Source: JANPBY01 sp963851405 (GTDB lineage: Bacteria; Actinomycetota; Actinomycetes; DATJPE01). Taken from it: a stretch of DNA of 64,000 nt. Of the stretch, positions 44,703 to 52,520 are shown one piece after another. Each line of letters starts with the position of its first letter. The first letter of the stretch is position 1. The stretch spans positions 1 through 64,000 of the forward strand of contig CAWKPB010000006.1 of the NCBI GenBank assembly GCA_963851405.1. The letters run 5' to 3'. The translations under genes and the position numbers were made by a program. The notes beneath the pieces are model-generated. The model was not told where the DNA came from. It saw only the letters and a program-made list of their open reading frames with translations, and did not search any database.

Positions 44703-45500
44703 TCAGTCGCGCCCGACCCACAAGACCCACGCATAAGGCACGGCGACCGCCCCCATGGCCACACCGCCGTACAAGGCCACCCACGGTCGGTCCAGAAACA
44801 CGAGATTGGCGACGACCGAGGAGACGTACGTCCACAGATACAGCAGGGCCGGCTGCGCATCCGGAGCGAAAGAGCGGGGGAGTCGGTCCAGGACGAGCAT
44901 CATGACGAAAGAGACCAGGAGCCAGCCCGCAAAGTTGGAAAGAGGCACCCCGTCGAGATGGGGGAGAGAGGTTGCGCCTTCGGTGGTGAATCGCCAATAG
45001 CCCTCGCCTGTCATCATGGGGTCGAGGAACAGATCCCACGAAGCGAGAGCGAGCGCGCCCACCAGCGGCGTGGAAACGATTCCCGTACACAGGGCACGAG
45101 CCGCGATCAACGCGGGGTACGCCATCATCGACCACGCCAGCGGGATGACCCAAGGAACGCCGGCGACCTGCGCGGCGAGATCGCCGTAGATGTAGTCCCC
45201 GAACGGCCACCCTGAGCTGACGCCCACGGCCTCGACCAGCAGTCCTCCACCCACCGTCACAACGACGAAGCCGGTCGCCCAGGCCGGCCCCCGCCAGACC
45301 AGCGCATGGGTGATCGACGCCAGGAAGAACAGCCCGACGATGAGCACCGTGAGGTTTCGTCGATCCAGGCCCTCGACCAGGGGGTAGGCGATCTGCGCTG
45401 CGATCGTGGCGCCGGCGAAGGCCCAGGGCAGGATGCGGACGAAGGACGACGGCCCGCGCCGCCGATCGGCGTGCGGTCCCGAGTACACGCGGACGCTCAC
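44703..45500 (-). CDS. cruF: CruF-like carotenoid 1',2'-hydratase (DUF422 family)
   Basis: This 265-residue integral membrane protein has about seven helices and the family's polar residues within membrane segments: HALVWRGPAWA, GWPFGDYIYG, PLAWSMMAYPAL, ALASWDLFLDPMM and GVPLSNFAGWLLVSF. These Asp, Glu and Trp-rich stretches are typical of CruF, the hydratase that adds water to the psi end of lycopene, gamma-carotene or bisanhydrobacterioruberin. It lies 11 bp after crtA and 20 bp before cruG. The GTG at 45500 is preferred; the N-terminal 20 residues are uncertain. Confidence 0.87.
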   Translation of the reverse strand: MSVRVYSGPHADRRRGPSSFVRILPWAFAGATIAAQIAYPLVEGLDRRNLTVLIVGLFFLASITHALVWRGPAWATGFVVVTVGGGLLVEAVGVSSGWPFGDYIYGDLAAQVAGVPWVIPLAWSMMAYPALIAARALCTGIVSTPLVGALALASWDLFLDPMMTGEGYWRFTTEGATSLPHLDGVPLSNFAGWLLVSFVMMLVLDRLPRSFAPDAQPALLYLWTYVSSVVANLVFLDRPWVALYGGVAMGAVAVPYAWVLWVGRD

Positions 45501-45511
45501 GGCGTCGAAGC

Positions 45512-46261
45512 CTACGGTGCCTGCACGGCGATCTCGGACCCCGCATAGCTGCCCTCGGCCCGGAGCACGGCGAAACGGGCAAAGAGCTCCTCCGAGTACC
45601 AGCCGACTTCCCGGGTGCGGGCGATGACTCGTTGATGCTCGACGCCACGGTGCGCGAAGTCGCGCAGGGCACTGGCCGATTCCCAGACGCTGAAGGTGCC
45701 CTGCAAACCGATCGGGGCTTCTCCGATGCCGACCTTCAGCAGGAGGCCGGGAGAGGCGTTCAGGCTCGCCGAGACCGGAGGGACGCTGTTCCAGAACTCC
45801 CGCCACAGTCTTGGTTTGATGCGTGCGCGGGTGAGCGCCGCGGACGTCCCGGCGAATTTGCGCGGGACGGGCTCGCCGAAGGGAGTTTGGCCAGCCCAAC
45901 GGCCCTTGCTGGTCAGCGGGGAGAGCTCGAGCCGGAGCCGTTCCTCGCAGCGTCGGTTCCAGCCGCGGATCAGGCCGGTCGCCTCGAAGGCGCGCGCTGC
46001 GTCGACGGAGTCCCAGCTAGCGAGCAGGCCCCAGTGGCGCGGATCGGCGTTGTTCGGGGCGAAGGTCTCTCCCGACCCCGTTCCGAGCAATTTGGCAAAC
46101 CGCAGCCCCGGTTGGCGCCGCAGCGGGATCCGGTCGCGCCCCATGGCGAGGAAGGCAGCGGGGATCCGAGCGCGAGGGACCCCCCACAGGTGCAAGGTGA
46201 CGATCGGGGGCTCGTGCGTGGGCGTGGCTGCCGAGGCGGTGGAGTCTGGTGATGCGGGCAC
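45512..46261 (-). CDS. crtA: CrtA-like carotenoid monooxygenase (spheroidene monooxygenase family)
   Basis: This 249-residue protein matches the CrtA family along its length: PGLRFAKLLGTGSGETF, HWGLLASWDSVDAARAF, SKGRWAGQTPF, ALTRARIKPRLWREFW and KVGIGEAPIGLQGTFSVWES, with GWYSEELFARFAV at the C-terminus. In purple bacteria CrtA introduces the C-2 keto group on the psi end of spheroidene. Here it heads an operon with cruF, cruG and crtD-like, so a keto or hydroxyl at C-2' of a monocyclic carotenoid is the natural prediction. A TAGGCT box lies 7 nt before the GTG start (leaderless). Confidence 0.88.
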   Translation of the reverse strand: MPASPDSTASAATPTHEPPIVTLHLWGVPRARIPAAFLAMGRDRIPLRRQPGLRFAKLLGTGSGETFAPNNADPRHWGLLASWDSVDAARAFEATGLIRGWNRRCEERLRLELSPLTSKGRWAGQTPFGEPVPRKFAGTSAALTRARIKPRLWREFWNSVPPVSASLNASPGLLLKVGIGEAPIGLQGTFSVWESASALRDFAHRGVEHQRVIARTREVGWYSEELFARFAVLRAEGSYAGSEIAVQAP

Positions 46262-46268
46262 GATGCGC

Positions 46269-46274
46269 AGCCTA
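46269..46274 (-). promoter_or_regulatory. -10 box of the crtA-cruF-cruG-crtD operon
   Basis: TAGGCT in minus-strand sense lies 7 nt before the crtA GTG. Confidence 0.5.
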
Positions 46275-46327
46275 GAAGCCGCAGCGGCTGACTCGTGCAG
46301 GCCGGCCCGCCTTCGGGATTGGCCGCC

Positions 46328-46333
46328 TAGAGT
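46328..46333 (+). promoter_or_regulatory. -10 box of the META-domain gene
   Basis: TAGAGT lies 6 nt before the ATG at 46340, divergent from the crtA box in the same 78-bp gap. Confidence 0.5.
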
Positions 46334-46339
46334 CGATCT

Positions 46340-46702
46340 ATGGCTGCGAATTGGCGCGGGACGAGTTGGCGCATCGGTGCTGTCGGCGGTCGAGTTCTCG
46401 AGGGCGAGGCGACGCTTGCGCTCACCATCGACGGACGGGTCAGCGGTCGAGCCGTGATTAACCAGTTCTCGGGGGTCTATCTGGTGGATGACGGTGCGCT
46501 CGTCGTCGGCCCGCTCGCCGTGACGCAGATGGCAGGCCCGGCGGCTGCGATGGCCGAGGAACGAGCCGTCCTGCAGGCCCTCGCCGAGCCCCTGCGGGTG
46601 CAGGATCAGCCGTCGCCCAGCGCTGGGGACAGGGCTGGGGTCGGGGATGCCCTTGTCGTGGCGGGTCCCAGCACCTCGCTGCTCTTGATACCGACGTCGT
46701 GA
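46340..46702 (+). CDS. META (HslJ-like) domain protein
   Basis: This 120-residue protein shows the META pattern W-x-IGAVGGRVLEGEATLALTI, then GRVSGRAVINQFSGVYLVD and LAVTQMAGPAAAMAEERAVLQAL. In typical HslJ/META proteins the position before NxFSG is Cys and MAC follows; here both are replaced (IN, MAG), so the usual disulfide is absent. No signal peptide is seen, so it is probably cytoplasmic. The family has been linked to stress and motility. It is leaderless and divergent from crtA. Confidence 0.75.
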   Translation: MAANWRGTSWRIGAVGGRVLEGEATLALTIDGRVSGRAVINQFSGVYLVDDGALVVGPLAVTQMAGPAAAMAEERAVLQALAEPLRVQDQPSPSAGDRAGVGDALVVAGPSTSLLLIPTS

Positions 46703-46734
46703 TCTCGCTCGGCTCGGGGCCGACCACCGTGAGC

Positions 46735-47226
46735 TCAGGCCACCTCGGCGGGGCGACCGCCGGTGAGTTGGACTAGTTCGTCATAGGTCGTGGGGAACAC
46801 GGTGCGTGGATGCCCAGCTGCAGCCCAGATCACCGGGTAGTCGCGCAGGGTGAGGTCGATCAGTGTGTCGATGGCGGTGAGATGGCCGAGCGGAGCGACA
46901 CCGCCGATGGCCATGCCCGTACGACGACGGACGAGGTCGGCGTCGGCGCGACCTACTGAGTCAGCCCCGACCAGCGATGCCACCTTGGCCGTGTCGACCC
47001 GGTGTCCACCTGAGGTCAGGACGAGCAGCGGTTCGCCATCGGCGGCAAAGACGAGTGAGTTGGCGATCGCCGCGACGTCGCATCCGAGCTGGGCGGCGGC
47101 AGCGGCCGCGGTCGGGGCCGGCTCGGTGAGCACGATCGGTCGTCCGTCGACTCCTGCGCGGGCCAGCGCCTCGCTGACTCGGCGGACCGCTGGATGGTCG
47201 AAGACGGTCGCGCTCGGATCGCTCAT
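46735..47226 (-). CDS. YbaK/EbsC-family aminoacyl-tRNA deacylase
   Basis: This 163-residue protein hydrolyses mischarged aminoacyl-tRNAs in trans (family role). Seen are TAAAAAAQLGCDVAAIANSLVF (the conserved helix with the catalytic Lys position occupied by Asn-Ser), LVLTSGGHRVDTAKVA, GGVAPLGH and FPTTYDELVQLTGG. The Lys of classical YbaK is not at its usual place, which is common in the PrdX/ProX-like actinobacterial branch. The ATG at 47226 is preferred to 47247. Confidence 0.87.
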   Translation of the reverse strand: MSDPSATVFDHPAVRRVSEALARAGVDGRPIVLTEPAPTAAAAAAQLGCDVAAIANSLVFAADGEPLLVLTSGGHRVDTAKVASLVGADSVGRADADLVRRRTGMAIGGVAPLGHLTAIDTLIDLTLRDYPVIWAAAGHPRTVFPTTYDELVQLTGGRPAEVA

Positions 47227-47285
47227 CCGAGCAGCCTGGCACATCACGGTGGATGAGGGCTTGACGGATGGTCGGGGGTCGGGTC

Positions 47286-47312
47286 TAGAGTGACTATCGA
47301 ACAGATGTTCGG
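47286..47312 (+). promoter_or_regulatory. LexA (SOS) box overlapping a promoter upstream of the dnaE2 operon
   Basis: TCGAACAGATGTTCGG (47297-47312) matches the actinobacterial LexA consensus TCGAAC-N4-GTTCGA at 11 of 12 fixed positions. A TAGAGT -10-like box (47286-47291) lies immediately upstream, so bound LexA would cover the transcription start. It faces the DUF6504-HEPN-dnaE2-dinB operon; the box also lies 71 bp from the divergent ybaK start. Confidence 0.85.
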
Positions 47313-47378
47313 ATCAAATGATCGAAGCGATTCGGTCGCCCGAGCGGCTGTTTCGCACCTTTGAGGAGTCTCGCGGTT

Positions 47379-47437
47379 CCTCGGGGTGACTCCACCCGAG
47401 GGGTCGTGCGCCTCGACCCCGCACTGATCCCTCGGGT
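47379..47437 (+). promoter_or_regulatory. Leader with mutually exclusive stem-loops before the SOS operon
   Basis: In the 5' leader ACCCGAGGG (47394-47402) can pair perfectly with CCCTCGGGT (47429-47437), or with the imperfect CCTCGGGGT at 47379-47387. GGGGTCG (47400-47406) can also pair with CGACCCC (47414-47420). A 23-codon ORF (47318-47389) ends at the first arm. No coding frame is convincing in 47227-47537, so this stretch looks like a regulated leader. Confidence 0.4.
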
Positions 47438-47537
47438 GGAACGGCGGATCCGGGTTGGCGTGGGGAAGCGCCACCCGGACCGCCCGCCGATCAGACCAGA
47501 AGCCGGCCACGGACCGGCCGACCCCGAAGAGGTGTGC

Positions 47538-47897
47538 ATGCGTCGGTATGACGAATCGATCAATGTTCGCCTCAAGGCTGAGAGCTCCTCGCCTGGACGG
47601 TTTCTGTGGAGAGGGCGGATCTACATCGTGCGCGTGGTCCTGGCGCACTGGATCGAAGGAGGGGCCTGGTGGCGGATCCGCGATGCCGAAGGGCTGCCGT
47701 TGGAGGCGCCCGTCGTGGCGGCCCGCGGCCGCCACCTGTGGCGGGTCGAAGCCAGCGGTCAGCGCCTGGAGTCGACACCCGTCTCACCCGGCGGCGCGGC
47801 CCATTCTTCGGTGTGTGGCTCGACCGGGGTCTACGACCTGGTGCACGACGTGACGACCGAACCCTCGACCTGGAGGTTGGGCCATGCCCTCGACTGA
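47538..47897 (+). CDS. DUF6504 family protein (dnaE2 operon)
   Basis: This 119-residue protein has the family's core MRRYDESINVRLK, PGRFLWRGRIYIVRVVLAHW, WWRIRDAEG, and WRVEASG, a small beta-barrel-like pattern with several Trp and Tyr residues. GAGG lies about 7 nt before the ATG. In actinobacteria this family is regularly found beside dnaE2 (from memory), but no reaction is known to me. Its 3' end overlaps the next gene by 14 nt. It is the first gene after the LexA box. Confidence 0.82.
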   Translation: MRRYDESINVRLKAESSSPGRFLWRGRIYIVRVVLAHWIEGGAWWRIRDAEGLPLEAPVVAARGRHLWRVEASGQRLESTPVSPGGAAHSSVCGSTGVYDLVHDVTTEPSTWRLGHALD

Positions 47898-48360
47898 ACC
47901 GTTCCCACGGGCTGCCGCTCGCTCGCCCGGCCCCGCGGGGTCATGCCCTCCGGGACGGCAGGCGCCAGTCCCGCAAGCCGCTTACGACCTGCTTCACCTC
48001 GCGGCGCGCGGGTTGGCTGCCAGCGCGGTCGCGACCACGCCGGGGGAGCAGTACGCCGAGGCGCACCTGGCTGCGTTGCGCGCAGCGTCGGCGGTTCTGG
48101 CCGCTCGGGCCCGGCCGGCCCGGATTCGCAGGGGCCCGTGCAGTGTGTGGGCACTGCTGCCGGAAGTGGCTCCCGAGCTGGGGGAGTGGGCGGCGTTTTT
48201 CGCGGCAGGCGCTGGCAAACGCGCGGCAGCCGCCGCCGGACTTCCGGTCGTGACGACCCGTGAGGCCGATGACCTGCTGCGCGATTGCGCCACGTTCCTG
48301 GCGTTGGCGGAGACCACCTTGGGCCTGGACCACCAAGTCACCCTCCCGTTGACCGGCTGA
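47884..48360 (+). CDS. SAV_6107-family HEPN-domain protein
   Basis: This 158-residue protein has a Pro-rich N-terminus (1-28), then an all-helical domain: AAYDLLHLAARGLAASAV, GEQYAEAHLAALRAASAVLAAR, and TREADDLLRDCATFLALAE. The pattern matches SAV_6107-type HEPN proteins. The canonical RNase motif RX4-6H is not evident, so nuclease action should not be assumed. It overlaps DUF6504 upstream and ends 14 bp before dnaE2, so it is probably part of the SOS operon; a regulatory or accessory role for DnaE2 is inference. Confidence 0.8.
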   Translation: MPSTEPFPRAAARSPGPAGSCPPGRQAPVPQAAYDLLHLAARGLAASAVATTPGEQYAEAHLAALRAASAVLAARARPARIRRGPCSVWALLPEVAPELGEWAAFFAAGAGKRAAAAAGLPVVTTREADDLLRDCATFLALAETTLGLDHQVTLPLTG

Positions 48361-48374
48361 GTTCGCCGGCTTCC

Positions 48375-51300
48375 GTGAGCGCTGACCCCTTCGTCCACCT
48401 CCACGTCGCGTCCGGGTATTCGATGCGGCATGGCGCCTCGCATCCCGAGGCCCTGGTGGCTCGAGCTGCTGAGCTCGGCATGGCGGCGTTGGCTCTCACC
48501 GATCGCGATGGAGTGCGCGGGGCGGTCAAGTTCGCCAAGGCCGGGATTGTTCACGGGGTTGCTCCAATCCTGGGCTCGGATCTTGCGATGTGTTCTCGCA
48601 GCGGGGGAGCGAGTCAACCCCTCACCGGTCGTCGGAGCCCGGCGCGCGGCGGGGCCGAGGTCGACCCACGGCACCCTCGCGTGACGGTCCTGGCCCGGGC
48701 CGGACGGCTCACCTCGCGTTCCGCGGGCGCGGCACCGCGGACGCCAACCGGGGCCGGATGGGCCGCGCTCAACCGGCTGGTCTCTGCATCTCACCTGGGC
48801 ACCATGGACCAACCGGGCGAACGAGGTCGGCCGGTGGCCGACCCGACGCTCGTCGCCCAGTACGCGGCTGGTGGCGAGTTACTGGTGCTGCTCGGTCCCG
48901 ACTCCGAGGTTGGTCGTGCACTGGCCCGCCGCCGGCCGGATCTCGCCCACGATGCTCTCGACCGTTGGCGGGCTCTCATTGATCCCGCCTTGCTCCGGAT
49001 CGAGGTGGTCTCCCACCTGGGCCCAGGCACCGGAGTGGGCTCGAGCGTCCTGGCGGCACGGTTGGTCGGGTTTGCGCGCGAGCATGGAATCGGAGCCGTA
49101 CTCACCAACACCGTGCGCTATGCGGTCCCGGCCGGGGCAGCCACGGCCGATCTGCTCGACGCGGCGAGGCGCCTTGTGGCCCTCGATGAGCGACACCTTG
49201 ATCGGGTCAACGCCGAGGGATACCTGAAGCCTGGACCCGACATGGCCCGAGTCGCTGCCGAGATCGCCCGGATGGCAGGTGGGGCCGGAGACACCGACCT
49301 CGGCTGCGTTCGCCGCCTGTTGGACGAGACCAGCGCGGTAGCCGCCGACTGTGTCCTCGACCCGGCTCGCGACCTCGGGCTCGGGGCGATCCACTTGCCT
49401 GAGCTCGCGGTGATCGACTCCAGCGGGCGGCCAGCCCCGATCGTGCTGCGTGAACGCTGTGAGGGGGGTCTGTCGCACCGGTATCCGTCCGGTCGTTCTC
49501 GTCGTGCGGCCAGGGCGCGGCTCGACGAGGAGCTCGCCGTGATCGGCTCGCTCGGGTATGAGACCTATTTCCTCACGGTGGCCGAGGTCTGCGATCTGAC
49601 CCGCGCGCTGGGGGTTCGTGCGGCGGCTCGAGGGTCGGGAGCCGGCAGCATCGTTTTGCACGTACTCGGAGTGTCTGGAGTAGAACCGCTGCGGTATGGA
49701 CTCCTCATGGAGCGGTTCCTGACCCCCTTGAGGCAGGCTCTTCCCGACGTCGACGTCGATGTGGAGTCCGCCCGTCGAGGCGAGGTCTACGAAGCAATCC
49801 TGCAGCGCTTCGGCGGTGATCGGTGCGCGTGCGTGTCGATGATGGATACCTACCGCGTACGGCATGCCGTCCGTGATGTCGGAGCCGCCCTCGGCCTGCC
49901 GCCCGGTGAGATCGATGCGATCGCCAAAGCCTTTCCGCACATCCGAGCCCGTGACGCGCGCGCCGCTCTCCACGACCTGCCGGAGCTGCGCGCTAGCCGG
50001 ATCGGCGGGGCTGGGTTGGACACCTTCTTCGATCTGGTCGAGAGTCTGGACGGGCTCCCTCGGCACGTCGCGTTACACCCGTGCGGGGTGCTGTTGTCTG
50101 ACGGTGGGTTGCTCGACCGGACCCCGGTCGAGGCGAGCTATCTCGGCTATCCGATGAGTCAGTTCGACAAGGACGACGTCGAGGATCTCGGTCTGCTCAA
50201 GCTTGATGTCCTGGGCATCCGGATGCAGTCGGCCATGGCGCACGCGGTTGACGAGGTGGCTCGTGTGGACGGGCCTGCAGCCCATGGCGCTGGTTCGGAT
50301 GGACTTATCGTGCTCGACGACCCGGCCTCGGTCCCACTCGATGATGAGCCGACGTTCGATCTCATCCGCTCCACGCACACGCTCGGGTGCTTCCAGATCG
50401 AATCGCCAGGGCAGCGTGAACTCATCGGCAAGTTCGCCCCCGAGACCTTCGACGACCTCATCGTCGACATCTCGCTGTTCCGCCCCGGCCCGGTGAAGTC
50501 CGACATGGTCACTCCCTTCCTCAAGGCCCGCCAGGGCTGGACTCAAGCGACCTATCCGCACGAGGATCTGCGCCCAGTACTCGAGGAGACCTGTGGGGTC
50601 GTGGTCTTTCACGAGCAAGTCATTCGCATGGTGGATGTGTTCACCGGATGCGGGTTGGCCGAGGCGGACGAGGTGCGACGCACCTTGGGTTCACCCGACG
50701 GCCAGGCGCGGGTACGTGAGTGGTTCTACGCCCAGGCGATGAGCCGCGGGTACTCCCTGCCCCTCATCGAGCAGGTGTGGGATGTGCTCCGGGCCTTTGC
50801 CTCCTTCGGTTTCTGCAAGGCCCACGCAGCGGCCTTTGCGCTACCTACCTACCAATCGGCCTGGCTCAAGGCGCACCACCCGGCGGCCTTTCTCGCCGGC
50901 GTGCTGACCCACGACCCGGGGATGTATCCGAAGCGGTTGATCCTCGACGACGCTCGCCAGATGGGCATTGCCGTGCTCGGACTCGACGTGAACGCCTCCG
51001 ATGCGGTGTTCCGGGTCGAGAAGGTCGCCCCGTGGGACGCCCCGCCCCCCGGGATCCTCGGCGCTCCAGCGCGACCCGCCCCCACCCTCTCGGGGCTCCC
51101 CGACGCACGGTCCTATGGCATCCGATTGTCACTCGGTGAGGTCAAGGGGATCTCGGGAGATGAGGTCGCCAGGGTCGTCGCCAGCCGGCCGTACGCCTCC
51201 CTCGCAGATTTCTGGCATCGCACCCGGGTGTCACGCCCGGTCGTCGAACGGCTGGTCGTCGCAGGAGCCTTCGACAGTCTCTACGGCATCGGCTCCGTCG

Positions 51301-52445
51301 TCCCTGTGCGTCGCCGCGGTCAGGTCACTCGTCGGGACCTGTTGCTTCAGGTGGCTGAACTCGACCGCTGGACCCGGGGGGTCGAACGGTCGAGCCGGAA
51401 AGTTGTGGGTCGGGGTCGGCGCGGGGGTTCCGGTCGGGCGACCCCTGCTGCTGGCCGCCCTCCTGAGTCAGCTACCACCCCGGATGTTCGGGACCTAGCG
51501 GCTCGGCAATCGCGAGCCTCGGCCAGCCCGCGGCCGACCGATGTTCAACTGGCTCTCGACCTCGGTGACGCTCCGGAGATCGTCAGCTCGGGTCTTCCGG
51601 AGATGACCGGGGCGGAGCGAGTCCGGGCGGAGCTCGACATCCTCGGACTGGATGTGAGCCGTCATGTCCTCGACTTCTACACACCCATGCTCGAAGCGCT
51701 TGCCGTGGTGCGTTCGAAGGACCTGCTCGGTCGGCGGAGCCAGTCGGAAGTGCTGATCGCGGGGGTCAAGGTAGCGACGCAGACACCGCCGGTCCGATCG
51801 GGTCGACGCGTGGTCTTTCTGACACTCGACGACTCCACCGGCCCGGTGGACGCGACCTTCTTCGAAGACGTCCAAGGGCCCTACGCGGCGACGGTGTTCC
51901 ACTCCTGGCTGCTGGTGGTGCGCGGCCTGGTGCGCCGTACCGGCCCCCGGGGAGTATCGGTGCGGGCCACGGGCGCCTGGGAGCTCTCCGGGTTGTTCGC
52001 CTTGTGGGAGGGCGAGGGTCTTCGGGCCGTTCACGAAGTTCTTGCTGAGGTGCCTGGCGGCTGGCAGGAAGCCACCACCGCGGCCGTGGCGGGCGCGGCG
52101 GGCAGTCGGTCGGCTCGACCGGTGCTGGCGGCTCTTCCCGGGTCGGGTGAGGGTCGAGCCGGAGGAAGCGGTGGCGGGGATGGGAGTGCCGCGGGCTCCC
52201 CTGAGGGTGGGCGTGGTGGGGGAATGGGACAACGGCGAGTGCTCGTCCATGCCAGCGGGTTCAAACAGTCGCCGTACGCCGATGTCCGACCCCCGGGAGG
52301 CGACGTGAAGAAGGGCACCCCAGCTACTCGCCCCCACGATCCCGGCCCAGAGTCTGATTCGCTGGACGAAGCGCTTGAGCCCCGTCCGGTTCCGCGGGCA
52401 CCCCGAAAACTCTGGCACTCCAGCCCCGGGAGCTCCGGTGCCTAG
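48375..52445 (+). CDS. dnaE2: DnaE2-type error-prone DNA polymerase III alpha subunit
   Basis: This 1356-residue C-family polymerase starts with a GTG 14 bp after the HEPN gene. The PHP domain begins FVHLHVASGYSMRHGA. The polymerase palm has the catalytic pair in PDVDVDVESARRGEV; an AHA-type QXSGQREL stretch (ESPGQRELIGKFAP) and the fingers and HhH motifs (EVKGISGDEVARVVASRPY) follow. The OB fold lies near residues 1115-1200. It is about 250 residues longer than the mycobacterial enzyme because of a Gly/Arg-rich linker (about 1000-1050) and a long C-terminal tail (about 1225-1356). It should perform SOS-induced translesion synthesis. Confidence 0.93.
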   Translation: MSADPFVHLHVASGYSMRHGASHPEALVARAAELGMAALALTDRDGVRGAVKFAKAGIVHGVAPILGSDLAMCSRSGGASQPLTGRRSPARGGAEVDPRHPRVTVLARAGRLTSRSAGAAPRTPTGAGWAALNRLVSASHLGTMDQPGERGRPVADPTLVAQYAAGGELLVLLGPDSEVGRALARRRPDLAHDALDRWRALIDPALLRIEVVSHLGPGTGVGSSVLAARLVGFAREHGIGAVLTNTVRYAVPAGAATADLLDAARRLVALDERHLDRVNAEGYLKPGPDMARVAAEIARMAGGAGDTDLGCVRRLLDETSAVAADCVLDPARDLGLGAIHLPELAVIDSSGRPAPIVLRERCEGGLSHRYPSGRSRRAARARLDEELAVIGSLGYETYFLTVAEVCDLTRALGVRAAARGSGAGSIVLHVLGVSGVEPLRYGLLMERFLTPLRQALPDVDVDVESARRGEVYEAILQRFGGDRCACVSMMDTYRVRHAVRDVGAALGLPPGEIDAIAKAFPHIRARDARAALHDLPELRASRIGGAGLDTFFDLVESLDGLPRHVALHPCGVLLSDGGLLDRTPVEASYLGYPMSQFDKDDVEDLGLLKLDVLGIRMQSAMAHAVDEVARVDGPAAHGAGSDGLIVLDDPASVPLDDEPTFDLIRSTHTLGCFQIESPGQRELIGKFAPETFDDLIVDISLFRPGPVKSDMVTPFLKARQGWTQATYPHEDLRPVLEETCGVVVFHEQVIRMVDVFTGCGLAEADEVRRTLGSPDGQARVREWFYAQAMSRGYSLPLIEQVWDVLRAFASFGFCKAHAAAFALPTYQSAWLKAHHPAAFLAGVLTHDPGMYPKRLILDDARQMGIAVLGLDVNASDAVFRVEKVAPWDAPPPGILGAPARPAPTLSGLPDARSYGIRLSLGEVKGISGDEVARVVASRPYASLADFWHRTRVSRPVVERLVVAGAFDSLYGIGSVVPVRRRGQVTRRDLLLQVAELDRWTRGVERSSRKVVGRGRRGGSGRATPAAGRPPESATTPDVRDLAARQSRASASPRPTDVQLALDLGDAPEIVSSGLPEMTGAERVRAELDILGLDVSRHVLDFYTPMLEALAVVRSKDLLGRRSQSEVLIAGVKVATQTPPVRSGRRVVFLTLDDSTGPVDATFFEDVQGPYAATVFHSWLLVVRGLVRRTGPRGVSVRATGAWELSGLFALWEGEGLRAVHEVLAEVPGGWQEATTAAVAGAAGSRSARPVLAALPGSGEGRAGGSGGGDGSAAGSPEGGRGGGMGQRRVLVHASGFKQSPYADVRPPGGDVKKGTPATRPHDPGPESDSLDEALEPRPVPRAPRKLWHSSPGSSGA

Positions 52446-52520
52446 GGCGGATGGGTCCGAGGGGACCTCGCTGAGACGCCCGAAGGCCTGCGGCGCACCG
52501 CGCGTGGGACGCTGGCCGCG

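Noticed and set aside
44683..45672. Extension of the CruG frame over CruF
   Set aside because: It overlaps the well-supported CruF frame; the glycosyltransferase domain starts after 44682.
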